64,000 nt of DNA, from NCBI RefSeq assembly GCF_000024605.1, contig NC_013385.1, positions 1,297,501 through 1,361,500 of the forward strand, given 5' to 3'. A model generated the notes under the pieces. The model had not been told where the DNA came from, made no database searches, and was given only the letters and a program-made list of their open reading frames with translations. The DNA is from Ammonifex degensii KC4. Its GTDB lineage: Bacteria > Bacillota > Desulfotomaculia > Desulfotomaculales > Ammonificaceae. Positions 33,195 to 41,532 of this stretch are shown here, one piece after another (the stretch's first letter is position 1; every line of letters begins with the position of its first letter). A program made the position numbers and the translations under genes.

Positions 33195-34028
33195 TTAAAA
33201 TCTCTCTTTTTCCTCTTTGAGTTCCGCCCAGCTAAAGACCGGGCCGGAAAGGCAGACGAACTTTGCTCCCAGGTTGCAGCGCCCGCATTTTCCTATCCCG
33301 CACTTCATGCGCATCTCTAGGGTAGTGTAGATGCGCTCCGGCGGGAAGCCCTGCTTTTCCAGCCAGGCTATTGTCTTTTCAATCATTATCGGAGGTCCGC
33401 AGACCACGGCGTACTTTCCTTCGGGAGAGGGCTTGAGTTCGGCCACGTAGTCGGGGACAAAACCCACGTGCCCCTCCCAGCCCTCCTCGGGGCAGTCTAT
33501 GGTCAGGTAAACTTGGGTATCGGGAGCCTGGGGCCAGAGGAAAAAAATCTCTTCCCGGAAGCAGAACTGACGCGAGGAACGGGCGCCATAAACGATCTCC
33601 AGCCGGCCATAGTCTTCCCGCCGGGCCAGCACGTAATTGACCAGCGAACGCAGAGGAGCCATTCCTATTCCCCCGCCAATCACCAAAAGATCGTGGCCCC
33701 GGAAGAGCTCACAAGGGAAGCCCCGTCCAAAAGGCCCCCTTATCCCTACTTTGGCCCCCGGCTCCAGCTGGTGCAGGGCGGTGGTGACCTTGCCCATGCG
33801 CCGGATGCTGAACTCCAGCCACCCCTGCCCCAGCGGAGCAGATGATAGAGAAAAGGCCGCCTCCCCCACGCCGAAGAGGGAAAGCAGGGCTATTTGCCCC
33901 GGCAGGTACTGCCAGGCGCTCGATACTTCCGGGTCATCAAAAGCCAGGCGAAAGGTCTTTATGTCCTCCGTTTCCTCCCTCACTTCCAAAAGGGTGGCGA
34001 GATGAGGGAGGTAAGGATTAAGTGCCAC
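33195..34028 (-). CDS. FlxA-like FAD/NAD(P)-binding oxidoreductase subunit
   Basis: A 277-residue ferredoxin-reductase-type protein. The FAD domain has the FSLSSAP motif at about residue 60, and the NAD(P) domain has LLVIGGGIGMAPLRSLV at about 115 and VVCGPPIMIEKTI. A C-terminal 2Fe-2S site has four Cys (CGIGKCGRCNLGAKFVC). It resembles AsrB and hydrogenase gamma subunits. The position at the end of an hdr/mvhD operon with two dicluster ferredoxin-type genes matches the flxABCD-hdrABC sets of anaerobes. It would exchange electrons between NAD(P)H and the complex. It overlaps flxB by 11 bp. Confidence 0.82.
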   Translation of the reverse strand: MALNPYLPHLATLLEVREETEDIKTFRLAFDDPEVSSAWQYLPGQIALLSLFGVGEAAFSLSSAPLGQGWLEFSIRRMGKVTTALHQLEPGAKVGIRGPFGRGFPCELFRGHDLLVIGGGIGMAPLRSLVNYVLARREDYGRLEIVYGARSSRQFCFREEIFFLWPQAPDTQVYLTIDCPEEGWEGHVGFVPDYVAELKPSPEGKYAVVCGPPIMIEKTIAWLEKQGFPPERIYTTLEMRMKCGIGKCGRCNLGAKFVCLSGPVFSWAELKEEKERF

Positions 34029-35070
34029 TCGAACCCCTCCTCCTTACCTCGGCCATGACTTCCCTTATGTCGATGTTCACCGGACAGAGGGTCACGCAGC
34101 GCCCGCAGCCCACGCACCCTTCCACCCCGTAACGCTCGTAGTGGTAAAGGAGCTTGTGGTAGAAGCGGTTGCGCAGGCGGGCGGAAAGGGAAGCCCTTGG
34201 GTTATGGCCGCTGGTGTGTAAAGTAAACTCCTTGAAAAGGCAGGTGTCCCAGCAGCGCAGCCTCTCTCCCTCTTCTTCTCCCCGGTCGAAGATGTCGAAG
34301 CAGTGGCAGGTAGGACAGAGAAAGGTGCAGATGCCGCACCCCAGGCAGCGCCAGGCCAGCTCCTCCCAGTAAGGGTCGTGGTAAAGGGAAGGGAGCTTTT
34401 CCTTCACCCCTGTAAGCTGAGGAGGGGTTACGAACTTGGCCAGCAGGCTGGCCTCTTTACTCTGCTTGGCCTCCAGCGCCCCCGCCGTTTCCTCGGCAAA
34501 AAAAGAAGCGTAGTCCTCCACCAGTTTTTTACCTTTAGGCGTGAGCACCTCCACCAGGTAAAACTTGCCCAAAAGAGTGAAGTGCAAGTCCGCCCCTTCG
34601 CCGGTGGTCGGCGAGTAGCCGTAGGTGACGCAGAAACACCCGGGCCCCACTTCCGGGCAGCTCATCCCCAGAAGCAGGGTGTTTTCCCTCCGGGCGGCGT
34701 AGTAAGGGTCGGGTAGGGAACCCAGAAACACGGCGTCTAGGGCTTTGAGGCTTTGCAGATCGCAGGGGCGCAGGCCGAAAAGGATAAGCGGCCGGGAGTC
34801 CTGCTCAACAGAAGAAACTTCCCAGCTCTCCCCTTCCCGGCGGTAGCGTAAGAGAGGCTCCGTGGGCGGGAAGAAAAAGACCTTGAGCGGTATCCGGCTC
34901 GGCTTGGGTCCCAGGTAAACCTGGCTCGGCTCCTCCAGAAGGCGGAAGTATACCTCGCCTTCTTCCTCCACGGGCGCCGCCAGGCGGAAGCTTTGCCGGA
35001 GGGCGTTGAGAAAAAGGGATAGCTTTTCCTGAGTGATCACCCGGTAGTCCAAAATAATGTCCCCCCTCAA
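34018..35070 (-). CDS. FlxB-like 4Fe-4S dicluster subunit
   Basis: A 350-residue Fe-S protein related to AsrA and hydrogenase beta subunits. The N-terminal two thirds are the DUF362-free HycB/AsrA-like region with a CxxxxxxCFCV cluster (CPEVGPGCFCVTYG). Two C-terminal ferredoxin motifs follow: CLGCGICTFLCPTCHCFD at about residue 238 and CVGCGRCVTLCPVNIDI at about 320. It would relay electrons between the FlxA flavin and HdrA. It overlaps flxA and flxC by a few bases, so the Flx subunits are translationally coupled. The same family is used in sulfite reductase complexes, but no AsrC-like gene is present here. Confidence 0.8.
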   Translation of the reverse strand: MRGDIILDYRVITQEKLSLFLNALRQSFRLAAPVEEEGEVYFRLLEEPSQVYLGPKPSRIPLKVFFFPPTEPLLRYRREGESWEVSSVEQDSRPLILFGLRPCDLQSLKALDAVFLGSLPDPYYAARRENTLLLGMSCPEVGPGCFCVTYGYSPTTGEGADLHFTLLGKFYLVEVLTPKGKKLVEDYASFFAEETAGALEAKQSKEASLLAKFVTPPQLTGVKEKLPSLYHDPYWEELAWRCLGCGICTFLCPTCHCFDIFDRGEEEGERLRCWDTCLFKEFTLHTSGHNPRASLSARLRNRFYHKLLYHYERYGVEGCVGCGRCVTLCPVNIDIREVMAEVRRRGSSGT

Positions 35071-36023
35071 TGGGGTTCAGGATCGTTCAGGCTGTAGCTT
35101 GCCAGTACTCCCGGTTCTACTTCGGGGAGACTCTGCATCTCTTTGGCCAGCTTCCTTGCTAGGAGCATGAGCGGGATCTTCACCGGGCATACCCGCTCGC
35201 ACTCACCGCACTCCCCGCAGCGCCCCGCCACGTGCAGGGCCCTGGTCAAGTGGTACTGGTAGATCTCAGGCAGGTAGCAGGCCTTGCTCATCCAGTCGAC
35301 CGTTCTCTGCCAGCCGGGCAAGGGCGGGTCGAAACAGCACTCGTGGCAGGAGCAGGCGGGGCAAACCTCCCGGCAGGCATAGCAGCGGAGGCAGCGTTTG
35401 AAGGCCCGGTCCCAAAACTCCTTCCGCTCTTCCGCCGGCCTCTCCTCTAGGTAAGAAACCCCAGCGTAAGGATCTATTTCCAAGGGCGGAAGAGAAGCGG
35501 AGAAATCGAGCCGGATATCCTCCTCCGGTTCAAGGCCCACGCTCTCCTGCGGGCAACCAAAGCAACGCGGGTAAAGATAAATTTGCTTAGCTAAAACCTT
35601 TTCTTCCTCCCCCACCCGCACCACGTACTCCTTGCCCCGGTCGGCAATAAACTCCAAGGATTGGCCCGAAAACTCCTTCTGGAGCTTAGTCGGGTCGAGC
35701 AACCCTCCGCAGGGAACCCCTACCAGCTTTATTTTCTCCCGCTCCAGGTTCCGGTCGGCCAGCAGCTGCCGGAAAGAAGAGATCTCACATCTCTTTACCA
35801 CCACGGCCACCCGTCTTCCCTCGAAACGCAGAAGGTACTTCACCAGGTTGGGAAGGCAGAGGGGATTGAAGATGAGCGCTTCCACCTGTTCCGGCCTGGT
35901 AGCAAAACAAGGGCGCACCACCAGGGGTAAAGTCCCCCAGGAGTAGCCCAGAAAGAGCTCCACCTCTCCTTCCCGCAGCAGGCGGTAAGCCAGTTCCCGT
36001 AAAGCCTCAGTCAGCTCACGCAA
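35067..36023 (-). CDS. FlxC-like 4Fe-4S dicluster subunit
   Basis: A 318-residue Fe-S protein. The C-terminal half carries two cluster motifs, CLRCYACREVCPACSCHECC at about residue 214 and CGECGECERVCPVKIPL at about 275. The N-terminal half resembles the coenzyme F420 hydrogenase/AsrA-like region (VVVKRCEISSFRQLLADRN), with a CFGCPQES site. It pairs with FlxB as a second electron-relay subunit. The overlap with flxB is 4 bp and with mvhD 13 bp. The assignment rests on gene order and the Cys pattern. Confidence 0.78.
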   Translation of the reverse strand: MRELTEALRELAYRLLREGEVELFLGYSWGTLPLVVRPCFATRPEQVEALIFNPLCLPNLVKYLLRFEGRRVAVVVKRCEISSFRQLLADRNLEREKIKLVGVPCGGLLDPTKLQKEFSGQSLEFIADRGKEYVVRVGEEEKVLAKQIYLYPRCFGCPQESVGLEPEEDIRLDFSASLPPLEIDPYAGVSYLEERPAEERKEFWDRAFKRCLRCYACREVCPACSCHECCFDPPLPGWQRTVDWMSKACYLPEIYQYHLTRALHVAGRCGECGECERVCPVKIPLMLLARKLAKEMQSLPEVEPGVLASYSLNDPEPH

Positions 36024-36451
36024 ATATCTTTCACCTCTTGAAAAAGCCGGTTAGGGCCGAGGACCCTAACCTCTTCCACCATCTCCTTTATCGTCTCGGC
36101 GAACTTGGCCCCCTCGGCTCCCGATATCCAGTGCACCTGGAAGCGGGCGGGCTCCATTCCCACGAACTCCAAAAGCTTTTGCAAAATCCAGAGCCGCCGG
36201 CGGGCGTAATAGTTGCCCTTCACGTAGTGGCAGTCGCCTGGGTGGCAGCCGGCCACCAGCACCCCGTCGGCCCCCTCGGCGAAGGCCCGCAGGACGAACT
36301 GGGGGTTCACCCGGCTGGAGCAGGGCACCCGGATGATGCGCACGTTAGGTGGGTAAGAGAAGCGGCTTACCCCTGCCAGATCGGCTGCGGCGTAACTGCA
36401 CCAGTGGCAAAGAAAGGCAATAATCTTAGGCTCCCACTCTTTCACCGACAC
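36011..36451 (-). CDS. mvhD: MvhD/FlxD-like 2Fe-2S electron-transfer subunit
   Basis: A 146-residue MvhD-family protein. It carries the conserved CHWCSYAAADLAG at about residue 15, VPCSSRVNP at about 43, and VAGCHPGDCHYVKGN at about 68, which bind one 2Fe-2S cluster. MvhD links the partner oxidoreductase (hydrogenase in methanogens, Flx here) to HdrA. The gene lies between hdrA and flxC and overlaps both. No hydrogenase genes accompany it, which supports NAD(P)H rather than H2 as electron donor or acceptor. Confidence 0.92.
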   Translation of the reverse strand: MSVKEWEPKIIAFLCHWCSYAAADLAGVSRFSYPPNVRIIRVPCSSRVNPQFVLRAFAEGADGVLVAGCHPGDCHYVKGNYYARRRLWILQKLLEFVGMEPARFQVHWISGAEGAKFAETIKEMVEEVRVLGPNRLFQEVKDICVS

Positions 36452-38400
36452 AAGGCCTCGACCTCCGCCAAGATTTGCCCGTTGCTAAAGCCTTTGAGCT
36501 CCATGGCTCCAGGCCGGCAGGCCACCGTGCAGGAGCCGCACCCCTGACAGAGTTCCTCCTTCACCCGCGCCCGCCTCCGTCCTCCCTCCGTGACCACCTC
36601 GATGGCCTGGTAAGGGCAGACGACCTGGCAGTGCAGGCAACCGGTACACAGGGCCTGGTTGACCCAGGCCACCAGGGGGCTTACCGCCATCTCCTCACGC
36701 AAGAGCAGGCCCACGGCCTTGGCCGCCGCCGCGCTGGCCTGGGAAACGGTATCGGGGATGTCCTTGGGCCCCTGGCAGGCACCGGCTAAGAAAATGCCCG
36801 CCGTGTGGGTCTCCACCGGCCGGAGCTTGGGGTGCGCCTCCTGAAAGAACCCATCTTTATCCACGGAAATCCCTAAAGTGCGCGCCAATTCCTCTGCCCC
36901 CTTTGCCGGCACCACGCCGGTGGCCAGCACCACCAGGTCAGCCACTATCGTTACCGGCTCGCCCAGGAGCGTGTCGGCTCCCTTGACGATGAGCTTGTCT
37001 CCCTCCTGGTAGATCTTGGAGACGCGCCCCCGCAGGTAGATTACCCCTTCGTCCTGCACCCGCCGGTAAAACTCCTCGTAGCCTTTGCCGAAGGTGCGGA
37101 TGTCGATGTAGAAAACGTAGACCTTGGCCTCCGGCAGGCGCTCCTTGACCTGGTGGGCGTGCTTGGCTGTATACATGCAGCAGATTCGGGAGCAGTACTC
37201 CCGGCCCTTTAGCTCGTCCCGTGAGCCCACGCAGTGCACAAAGACCACCGTGCGGGGCTCCCGCCCGTCCGAAGGACGGACGATGCGCCCTCCCGTCGGT
37301 CCGGAGGCGTTGACCAGCCGCTCAAAAGCCAGACCGGTTATGACATCGGGGTAGCGGCCGTAGCCGTACTCCCCGTAAGCTTTCTCCCAAGGGAAGAGAT
37401 CAAAACCGGTGGCCACGATGATGGCCCCCACTTCTTCTTCGTGTAAAGAGTCCTGCTGGGTGTAGTCTATGGCCCCTGCCGGGCAGACCTTCTGGCAGAC
37501 GCCGCACTTCCCTTTAGTAAGCTGCCGGCAGTGACGAGCATCGATTACCGGCTTGTTGGGTACCGCCTGCGGGAAGGGAAGGTAAATGGCCGGCCGGGTG
37601 CTGAGCCTAAAATTGAGTTCGTCCGGTACCTTTACCGGGCACTTTTCCCAGCAGGTGCCACAGCCCGTGCACTTGGTATGATCGACGTAGCGGGCTTTCT
37701 GTCTTATGATGACCCGGTAATTGCCCAGGCTTCCCTCCACTTTTTCTACTTCGGCGTAGGTGTAAAGCCGAATGAGGGGGTGCTTGGCCACCGCTGCCAT
37801 CTTGGGCGTGCTTATGCAGGCCGAGCAATCCAAGGTGGGGAAGGTCTTGTCTAAGAGCACCATCTTGCCCCCTAGGCTCGGCTCCCTTTCTACCAGCACC
37901 ACCTCTATACCGGCATCGGCCACATCCAAAGCCGCCTGAATCCCGGCGATCCCCCCACCTATTACCAGGCAGCGCCGGGTGATCTTCACGCGTCCCGGGT
38001 GAAGGGGGATAAGCCTTAATGCCTTGGCCACTGCCCGCCGGATGAGGCTTAGAGCCTTGGCCTGGGCCAGCTCCTTCTCGCCGGCGTGGACCCAGGAGCA
38101 GTGCTCGCGCAGGTTGGTCATCTCCAAAAGGTAAGGGTTGAGCCCCGCCCGCGCCAGCACCTCGCGAAAAGTGTCTTCGTGCAGCCGGGGGGAGCAGGCG
38201 GCCACCACCACCCGGTCCAGTCGGTGCTCCTTTATGGCCTCGGCTATGAGCTTTTGGCCGGGATCGGAGCACATGTACTGGTAGTCGGTGGCGTAAACCA
38301 CCCCGGGAAATGTCGCCGCTGCCCGGGCCAAAGCCGGACAGTCCAGCACCCCCCCGATGTTAGAGCCGCACCAGCAAACGAATACCCCTACCCTCGGCAT
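36442..38400 (-). CDS. hdrA: Heterodisulfide reductase subunit A (HdrA-like, FAD and Fe-S)
   Basis: A 652-residue HdrA. The FAD-binding site is CLVIGGGIAGIQAALDVADAG at about residue 145. The N-terminal domain has Cys pairs, the CSACISTPKM motif is near 192, and a ferredoxin motif is CTGCGTCWEKCP near 240. Two more ferredoxin motifs end the protein (CTGCLHCQVVCP and CQGCGSCTVACRPG). In methanogens and acetogens HdrA carries the bifurcating flavin that splits electrons between ferredoxin and a disulfide. All features for that role are visible. It overlaps mvhD by 10 bp and is preceded by hdrB. Confidence 0.93.
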   Translation of the reverse strand: MPRVGVFVCWCGSNIGGVLDCPALARAAATFPGVVYATDYQYMCSDPGQKLIAEAIKEHRLDRVVVAACSPRLHEDTFREVLARAGLNPYLLEMTNLREHCSWVHAGEKELAQAKALSLIRRAVAKALRLIPLHPGRVKITRRCLVIGGGIAGIQAALDVADAGIEVVLVEREPSLGGKMVLLDKTFPTLDCSACISTPKMAAVAKHPLIRLYTYAEVEKVEGSLGNYRVIIRQKARYVDHTKCTGCGTCWEKCPVKVPDELNFRLSTRPAIYLPFPQAVPNKPVIDARHCRQLTKGKCGVCQKVCPAGAIDYTQQDSLHEEEVGAIIVATGFDLFPWEKAYGEYGYGRYPDVITGLAFERLVNASGPTGGRIVRPSDGREPRTVVFVHCVGSRDELKGREYCSRICCMYTAKHAHQVKERLPEAKVYVFYIDIRTFGKGYEEFYRRVQDEGVIYLRGRVSKIYQEGDKLIVKGADTLLGEPVTIVADLVVLATGVVPAKGAEELARTLGISVDKDGFFQEAHPKLRPVETHTAGIFLAGACQGPKDIPDTVSQASAAAAKAVGLLLREEMAVSPLVAWVNQALCTGCLHCQVVCPYQAIEVVTEGGRRRARVKEELCQGCGSCTVACRPGAMELKGFSNGQILAEVEALCR

Positions 38401-38407
38401 CTACTCC

Positions 38408-39268
38408 TCAACTCCCCACCATGCGCAAGGCCCGCCGGGGATCCACGAAGTGCGATCCTAGCCCCAGATCCCGCAGATTGAGCCCCATGGCTATCCCCAG
38501 AAGCTGCGAAAGATAAAAGACCGGTATGGCAAAGTTGGTGCCGAAGAAACGGTTAACTTCCTTCTGGCGAAGGTCCAGATTGGCATGGCAGAGCGGGCAG
38601 GCGGTCACCAAGGCGTGCGCGCGAACCTGGGCCGCCGCGTGCAAGATGTTCTTTATAAGGTTAAGGGCCACCTCACGGGCGCCGAAAATGAGTGAGGCCC
38701 CGCAGCACTCGTTTTTGCCTCCCCAGTCTAAGGTATCCACTTTGGTAGGAGCCAGAATCTTCTCCATGAGCTGGGGCTGCTCCGGATCGTCGCAAGAGGT
38801 TAAAGGAGGACGCACCAGAAGGCAGCCGTAATAGCAGGCTACCTGCATACCCTTTAGAGGACGCACTACCTGCGCGGCCAGGGCCTCCTCCCCCAGCTGG
38901 GCCAGGGCCTCCAGTAAAGAAAACACCCGCACCCGACCTTCAAAGGTGCGCCCGAGCGCGCCCTCCACCTGCCTTTTGAGCTCCGGATCGCGCTTTAGTT
39001 CCTCTTGAGCGGCCCGCAACCGCTGATAACAGGCTGCGCAAGGGGACAAGATGTCAAGCCCCATGTCCTCGGCCAGGGCCAGGACCCGGGCGGGCAGAGC
39101 CACCGCTAGAAAGTGGGAGGTAGAGTGGGCCGCCGTAGCGCCACAGCAGTTCCAGTCCGGTATCTCCACCAACTCCAGGCCCAGGTGCCGGGCCACCAGA
39201 CGGGTGGAAAGGTCGTATTCCCGTGCCGTCCCCTTGAGAGAGCAGCCGGGGTAGTAGGCCAGTTTCAC
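38408..39268 (-). CDS. hdrB: Heterodisulfide reductase subunit B (HdrB-like)
   Basis: A 286-residue HdrB with two CCG domains: PDWNCCGATAAHS at about residue 42 and GGKNECCGASLIFGA at about 190. Further Cys residues lie at SPCAACYQRL and TACPLCHANLDLRQ. HdrB uses two non-cubane 4Fe-4S clusters to reduce disulfides; the natural substrate in bacteria is uncertain (DsrC-like or a small thiol). It overlaps hdrC by 4 bp and is followed by hdrA. Confidence 0.92.
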   Translation of the reverse strand: MKLAYYPGCSLKGTAREYDLSTRLVARHLGLELVEIPDWNCCGATAAHSTSHFLAVALPARVLALAEDMGLDILSPCAACYQRLRAAQEELKRDPELKRQVEGALGRTFEGRVRVFSLLEALAQLGEEALAAQVVRPLKGMQVACYYGCLLVRPPLTSCDDPEQPQLMEKILAPTKVDTLDWGGKNECCGASLIFGAREVALNLIKNILHAAAQVRAHALVTACPLCHANLDLRQKEVNRFFGTNFAIPVFYLSQLLGIAMGLNLRDLGLGSHFVDPRRALRMVGS

Positions 39269-39798
39269 CGGGCCCCCTCCTTTTCCGCCGAGAAGATCTG
39301 GGCCACTTCCTTCCGGTTCTCCACCGGCTCGGGTAGCAGGCGAATCTTACGCCGGGAAAGCATAAAGTGCCCTAGGTCTAGATCGCGCCAGACCTTGCGC
39401 TCCTTGAGGTTGAACTGGAGGGTGAGCCCGAGTTCGTACACCCGCCCGTAGCGCTTAACCGAGCGCAAAAAGACCTCGTTGAAAAGGGGCATTCCGTGCC
39501 TGGTGACCTGAGGGAAGGCTTGTCGGGAGAAAAAGCGCAAAGCATCGATCAAGCGCGCCAGATCTATGTGGCAAGGGCAGCGGGTGGTACAGGTCTGGCA
39601 GCTACTGCAAACCCAAAGGGCACGGGAGGAAAGCAGTTCCTCGCCGCGCCCCAACTGCAACAGGCGCAGGATTTGGTGAGGCTTGTAGTCCATGGCGAAA
39701 GCGACCGGGCAACCGGCCGTGCACTTGCCACACTGGTAGCAATGGGTTATCTTCTGCCCCGCAGCCCGATTTACCTCCGACCAAAAATTTTCGTTCAT
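39265..39798 (-). CDS. hdrC: Heterodisulfide reductase subunit C (HdrC-like)
   Basis: A 177-residue HdrC with two ferredoxin motifs, CYQCGKCTAGCPVAFAMD at about residue 18 and CSSCQTCTTRCPCHIDL at about 65. It relays electrons from HdrA to the HdrB active site. It is the first gene of the seven-gene operon that ends with flxA. A promoter lies about 40 bp upstream. No DsrC or sulfur-oxidation genes are nearby, so this set is of the catabolic/bifurcating type rather than the sHdr type. Confidence 0.92.
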   Translation of the reverse strand: MNENFWSEVNRAAGQKITHCYQCGKCTAGCPVAFAMDYKPHQILRLLQLGRGEELLSSRALWVCSSCQTCTTRCPCHIDLARLIDALRFFSRQAFPQVTRHGMPLFNEVFLRSVKRYGRVYELGLTLQFNLKERKVWRDLDLGHFMLSRRKIRLLPEPVENRKEVAQIFSAEKEGAR

Positions 39799-39840
39799 TA
39801 CCCGCGCTCCCTGAAGGCTTTACTCACCCTCTAGCTTCTA

Positions 39841-39869
39841 AGTATACCGGAGTAGGGCTATGGGGTAAA
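39841..39869 (-). promoter_or_regulatory. Promoter of the hdrCBA-mvhD-flxCBA operon
   Basis: On the minus strand TTTACC (39869-39864), a 17-bp spacer and TATACT (39846-39841) lie about 43 bp before the hdrC start. The spacing is ideal for sigma-A, and the -10 box differs from consensus at one base. Confidence 0.62.
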
Positions 39870-39901
39870 CCTGTAAACTTCTCCTCCTCCGGCAAGACCT
39901 A

Positions 39902-39965
39902 TTTACCCAGCCAGCGGCGGAGAAGGAAGCGCAGGAACCCCGGCACTTTGATGAAAAGCGTCCGG
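39902..39965 (-). pseudogene. Possible C-terminal stub of a gene cut by the integrase element
   Basis: Between the integrase stop and the hdr promoter the minus strand reads LFIKVPGFLRFLLRRWLGK and then a stop (39904-39902). This looks like the amphipathic tail of a longer protein whose body is missing. It may be the chromosomal 3' end of a gene into which the island integrated, making this the island's left boundary. No start codon or ribosome site is visible, and no family can be named. Confidence 0.35.
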
Positions 39966-39971
39966 CGGGCG

Positions 39972-41147
39972 TCACTCCCGCTTCCCGCCTGGCCCTTCAG
40001 TCGCGGTTGTCAATCCGCTGTCAATCCGGCGGTCCAGGAGCTCGGCCACGGCCCTCACGGCGGGCTCCTGCGCCCCCGGCAGGAGGTGCGAGTAGAGGTC
40101 GAGGGTGGTCTTCACGCTGGCGTGGCCCAGCCTCTCCTGCACCACCTTCGGGTGCACGTTCTGCCGCAAAAGCAGGCTCGCGTGAGTGTGCCGGAGGTCG
40201 TGGAAGCGGATCCCGGGCACTCCCGCTTCCCGACAGGCCCGCCTCAGCGCCCTCAGCAGGTCGTCCCTGTCGACCACCGTCCCCTTCCTGGTGGTGAAGA
40301 CCAGGCCTTCACGGTCGGCCCACCCCTCCCCCGCCCTCAGCCTCTCCTCCAGCTGCTCCTTCCTCCACTCCCTGAGCCAGGCGGTGGTCACGGGGTCTAT
40401 GGGTATCCTGCGCCTGGCCTTTTTCGTCTTCGGCTCGTGGAAGCACTTCCCGGCCTCGGAGTAGGTGCGCCGGACGCAGACCTCTCCCCTCTTGAGGTCC
40501 ACGTCCTGCCACCTGAGGGCCTGGAGTTCCCCGAGCCTCATCCCGGTCGCCAGCGCCAGGCGGAAGAAGGCCTTGTACGCCTTCCTCATCCGGGCCTTTT
40601 CCAGGTACTCCAGGAAGCGGGCCGCCTCCTCTCCCGTCCAGGGGGTGATTTCCTGGGTCTCGCCCCTCGGCGCGGGCACCCCTTCCGTCGGGTCGTGGTG
40701 GAGCAGCTTCCTCTTCCTGGCCCACCTCAGCGCCTGGCGGAAGGAGCTGAACACCTCCTTGGCGGTGGAAGGGGCGTACTCCTCCGCCAGCCTCGCCAGG
40801 GCCAGCTCTACGTCGGCCGGGGTGAGCCTCTCCACCTCCAGGTGGCCTATCAGCCTCCCCCACGCCCTGGCCGCCGTCCGCTTGTTCGCCAGGGTGTTGG
40901 GGCGCCACGAGCGCCTGTGGGCTTCTACCCAGGCGTTCAGGAGCCCGGCCACCGTCAGGCCCCTCGGCGCCCTCCCTAGCTCCCCCCGGTGCGCCTTCAC
41001 TAGGAGCTCGGCCAGCGCCCTCTCGGCGTCCTGCCTGGTGCCCCTGACGGTCTGGCTCCTGTAGAGCTTCTTGCCGTTCTCGTCTTTGCCAAGGTACACT
41101 ATGACCTGCCAGCTGTCTTTGCCGCGCCTCCTCACGTGGCCGCGCAA
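39972..41147 (-). CDS. Tyrosine-type site-specific integrase
   Basis: A 391-residue phage/ICE-type integrase. It begins with an arm-binding AP2-like domain (SWQVIVYLGKDENGKKLY). A core-binding SAM-like domain (residues 65-165) follows, then the catalytic domain with Arg in ATGMRLGELQALRW, HDLRHTHASLLLRQ, and the His of LGHASVKTTLDLYSH, in which the Tyr nucleophile also lies. The start is TTG at 41147 with GGGAGGTGAG upstream. It most likely mobilised the island to its right; its own end lies next to the presumed attachment region at 39.9 kb. Confidence 0.92.
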   Translation of the reverse strand: MRGHVRRRGKDSWQVIVYLGKDENGKKLYRSQTVRGTRQDAERALAELLVKAHRGELGRAPRGLTVAGLLNAWVEAHRRSWRPNTLANKRTAARAWGRLIGHLEVERLTPADVELALARLAEEYAPSTAKEVFSSFRQALRWARKRKLLHHDPTEGVPAPRGETQEITPWTGEEAARFLEYLEKARMRKAYKAFFRLALATGMRLGELQALRWQDVDLKRGEVCVRRTYSEAGKCFHEPKTKKARRRIPIDPVTTAWLREWRKEQLEERLRAGEGWADREGLVFTTRKGTVVDRDDLLRALRRACREAGVPGIRFHDLRHTHASLLLRQNVHPKVVQERLGHASVKTTLDLYSHLLPGAQEPAVRAVAELLDRRIDSGLTTATEGPGGKRE

Positions 41148-41172
41148 GGCCTCTCACCTCCCAAAAAGAGTG

Positions 41173-41219
41173 AAAGGCCGCGCGGGGCAGGTTGAGACTT
41201 CTACCCCGCGGCGGCCTTT
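41173..41219. terminator. GC-rich inverted repeat with flanking A/T runs
   Basis: AAAGGCCGCGCGGGG pairs, with one bulge, with CCCCGCGGCGGCCTTT around a 16-nt loop. On the minus strand it is followed by CACTCTTTTTGG, so it could stop transcripts arriving from the vapBC side before they reach the integrase gene. Confidence 0.5.
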
Positions 41220-41532
41220 CCCTTCAGGGCGGTGATTATTTCCCGACCTCCTGGCTGCCTTAAAGCTTCCCGCGTATCTGTACTGCTGCGCCGTTCCTCC
41301 CACCAGGCGCTTTTTCCCAGGCGCAACACCCGGGCAAGTCTTCCAGAAAAAAAGACCGGGAAAGCCTTCTCGGCCCCGGCGGCTTAAACGGTGTCACGGA
41401 GCATCTGCTACCCTATGGGACGACAGGCAGATCTCCCCGGCAAGAAACATCAGCAGCGGGGTCACCAGAACTGGAGGGCAGAGGACGGATCGCGCGTGAC
41501 CCACTTCCTGCTTCAATGTTTTTAGTCTTGAG
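41220..41532. other. Gene-free gap
   Basis: About 310 bp between the hairpin upstream of the integrase and vapC. No supported reading frame, RNA gene or repeat is recognised. It may carry the integrase promoter or attachment-arm sites, but none can be identified by eye. Confidence 0.4.

Noticed and set aside
33195-36023. Anaerobic sulfite reductase asrABC
   Set aside because: AsrA/AsrB-like sequences are present, but no siroheme AsrC, and the operon is led by hdrCBA-mvhD.
36011-39798. sHdr-type sulfur oxidation cluster
   Set aside because: No lipoate-binding protein, DsrE-like or second hdrB/hdrC gene is present; mvhD and flx genes indicate the bifurcating type.
39838-39971. tRNA gene as integration target
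   Set aside because: No cloverleaf or conserved TTCGANNC element next to the integrase.
39948-40979. 343-codon plus-strand frame opposite the integrase
   Set aside because: Pro/Arg-rich antisense shadow of an integrase with all catalytic residues.
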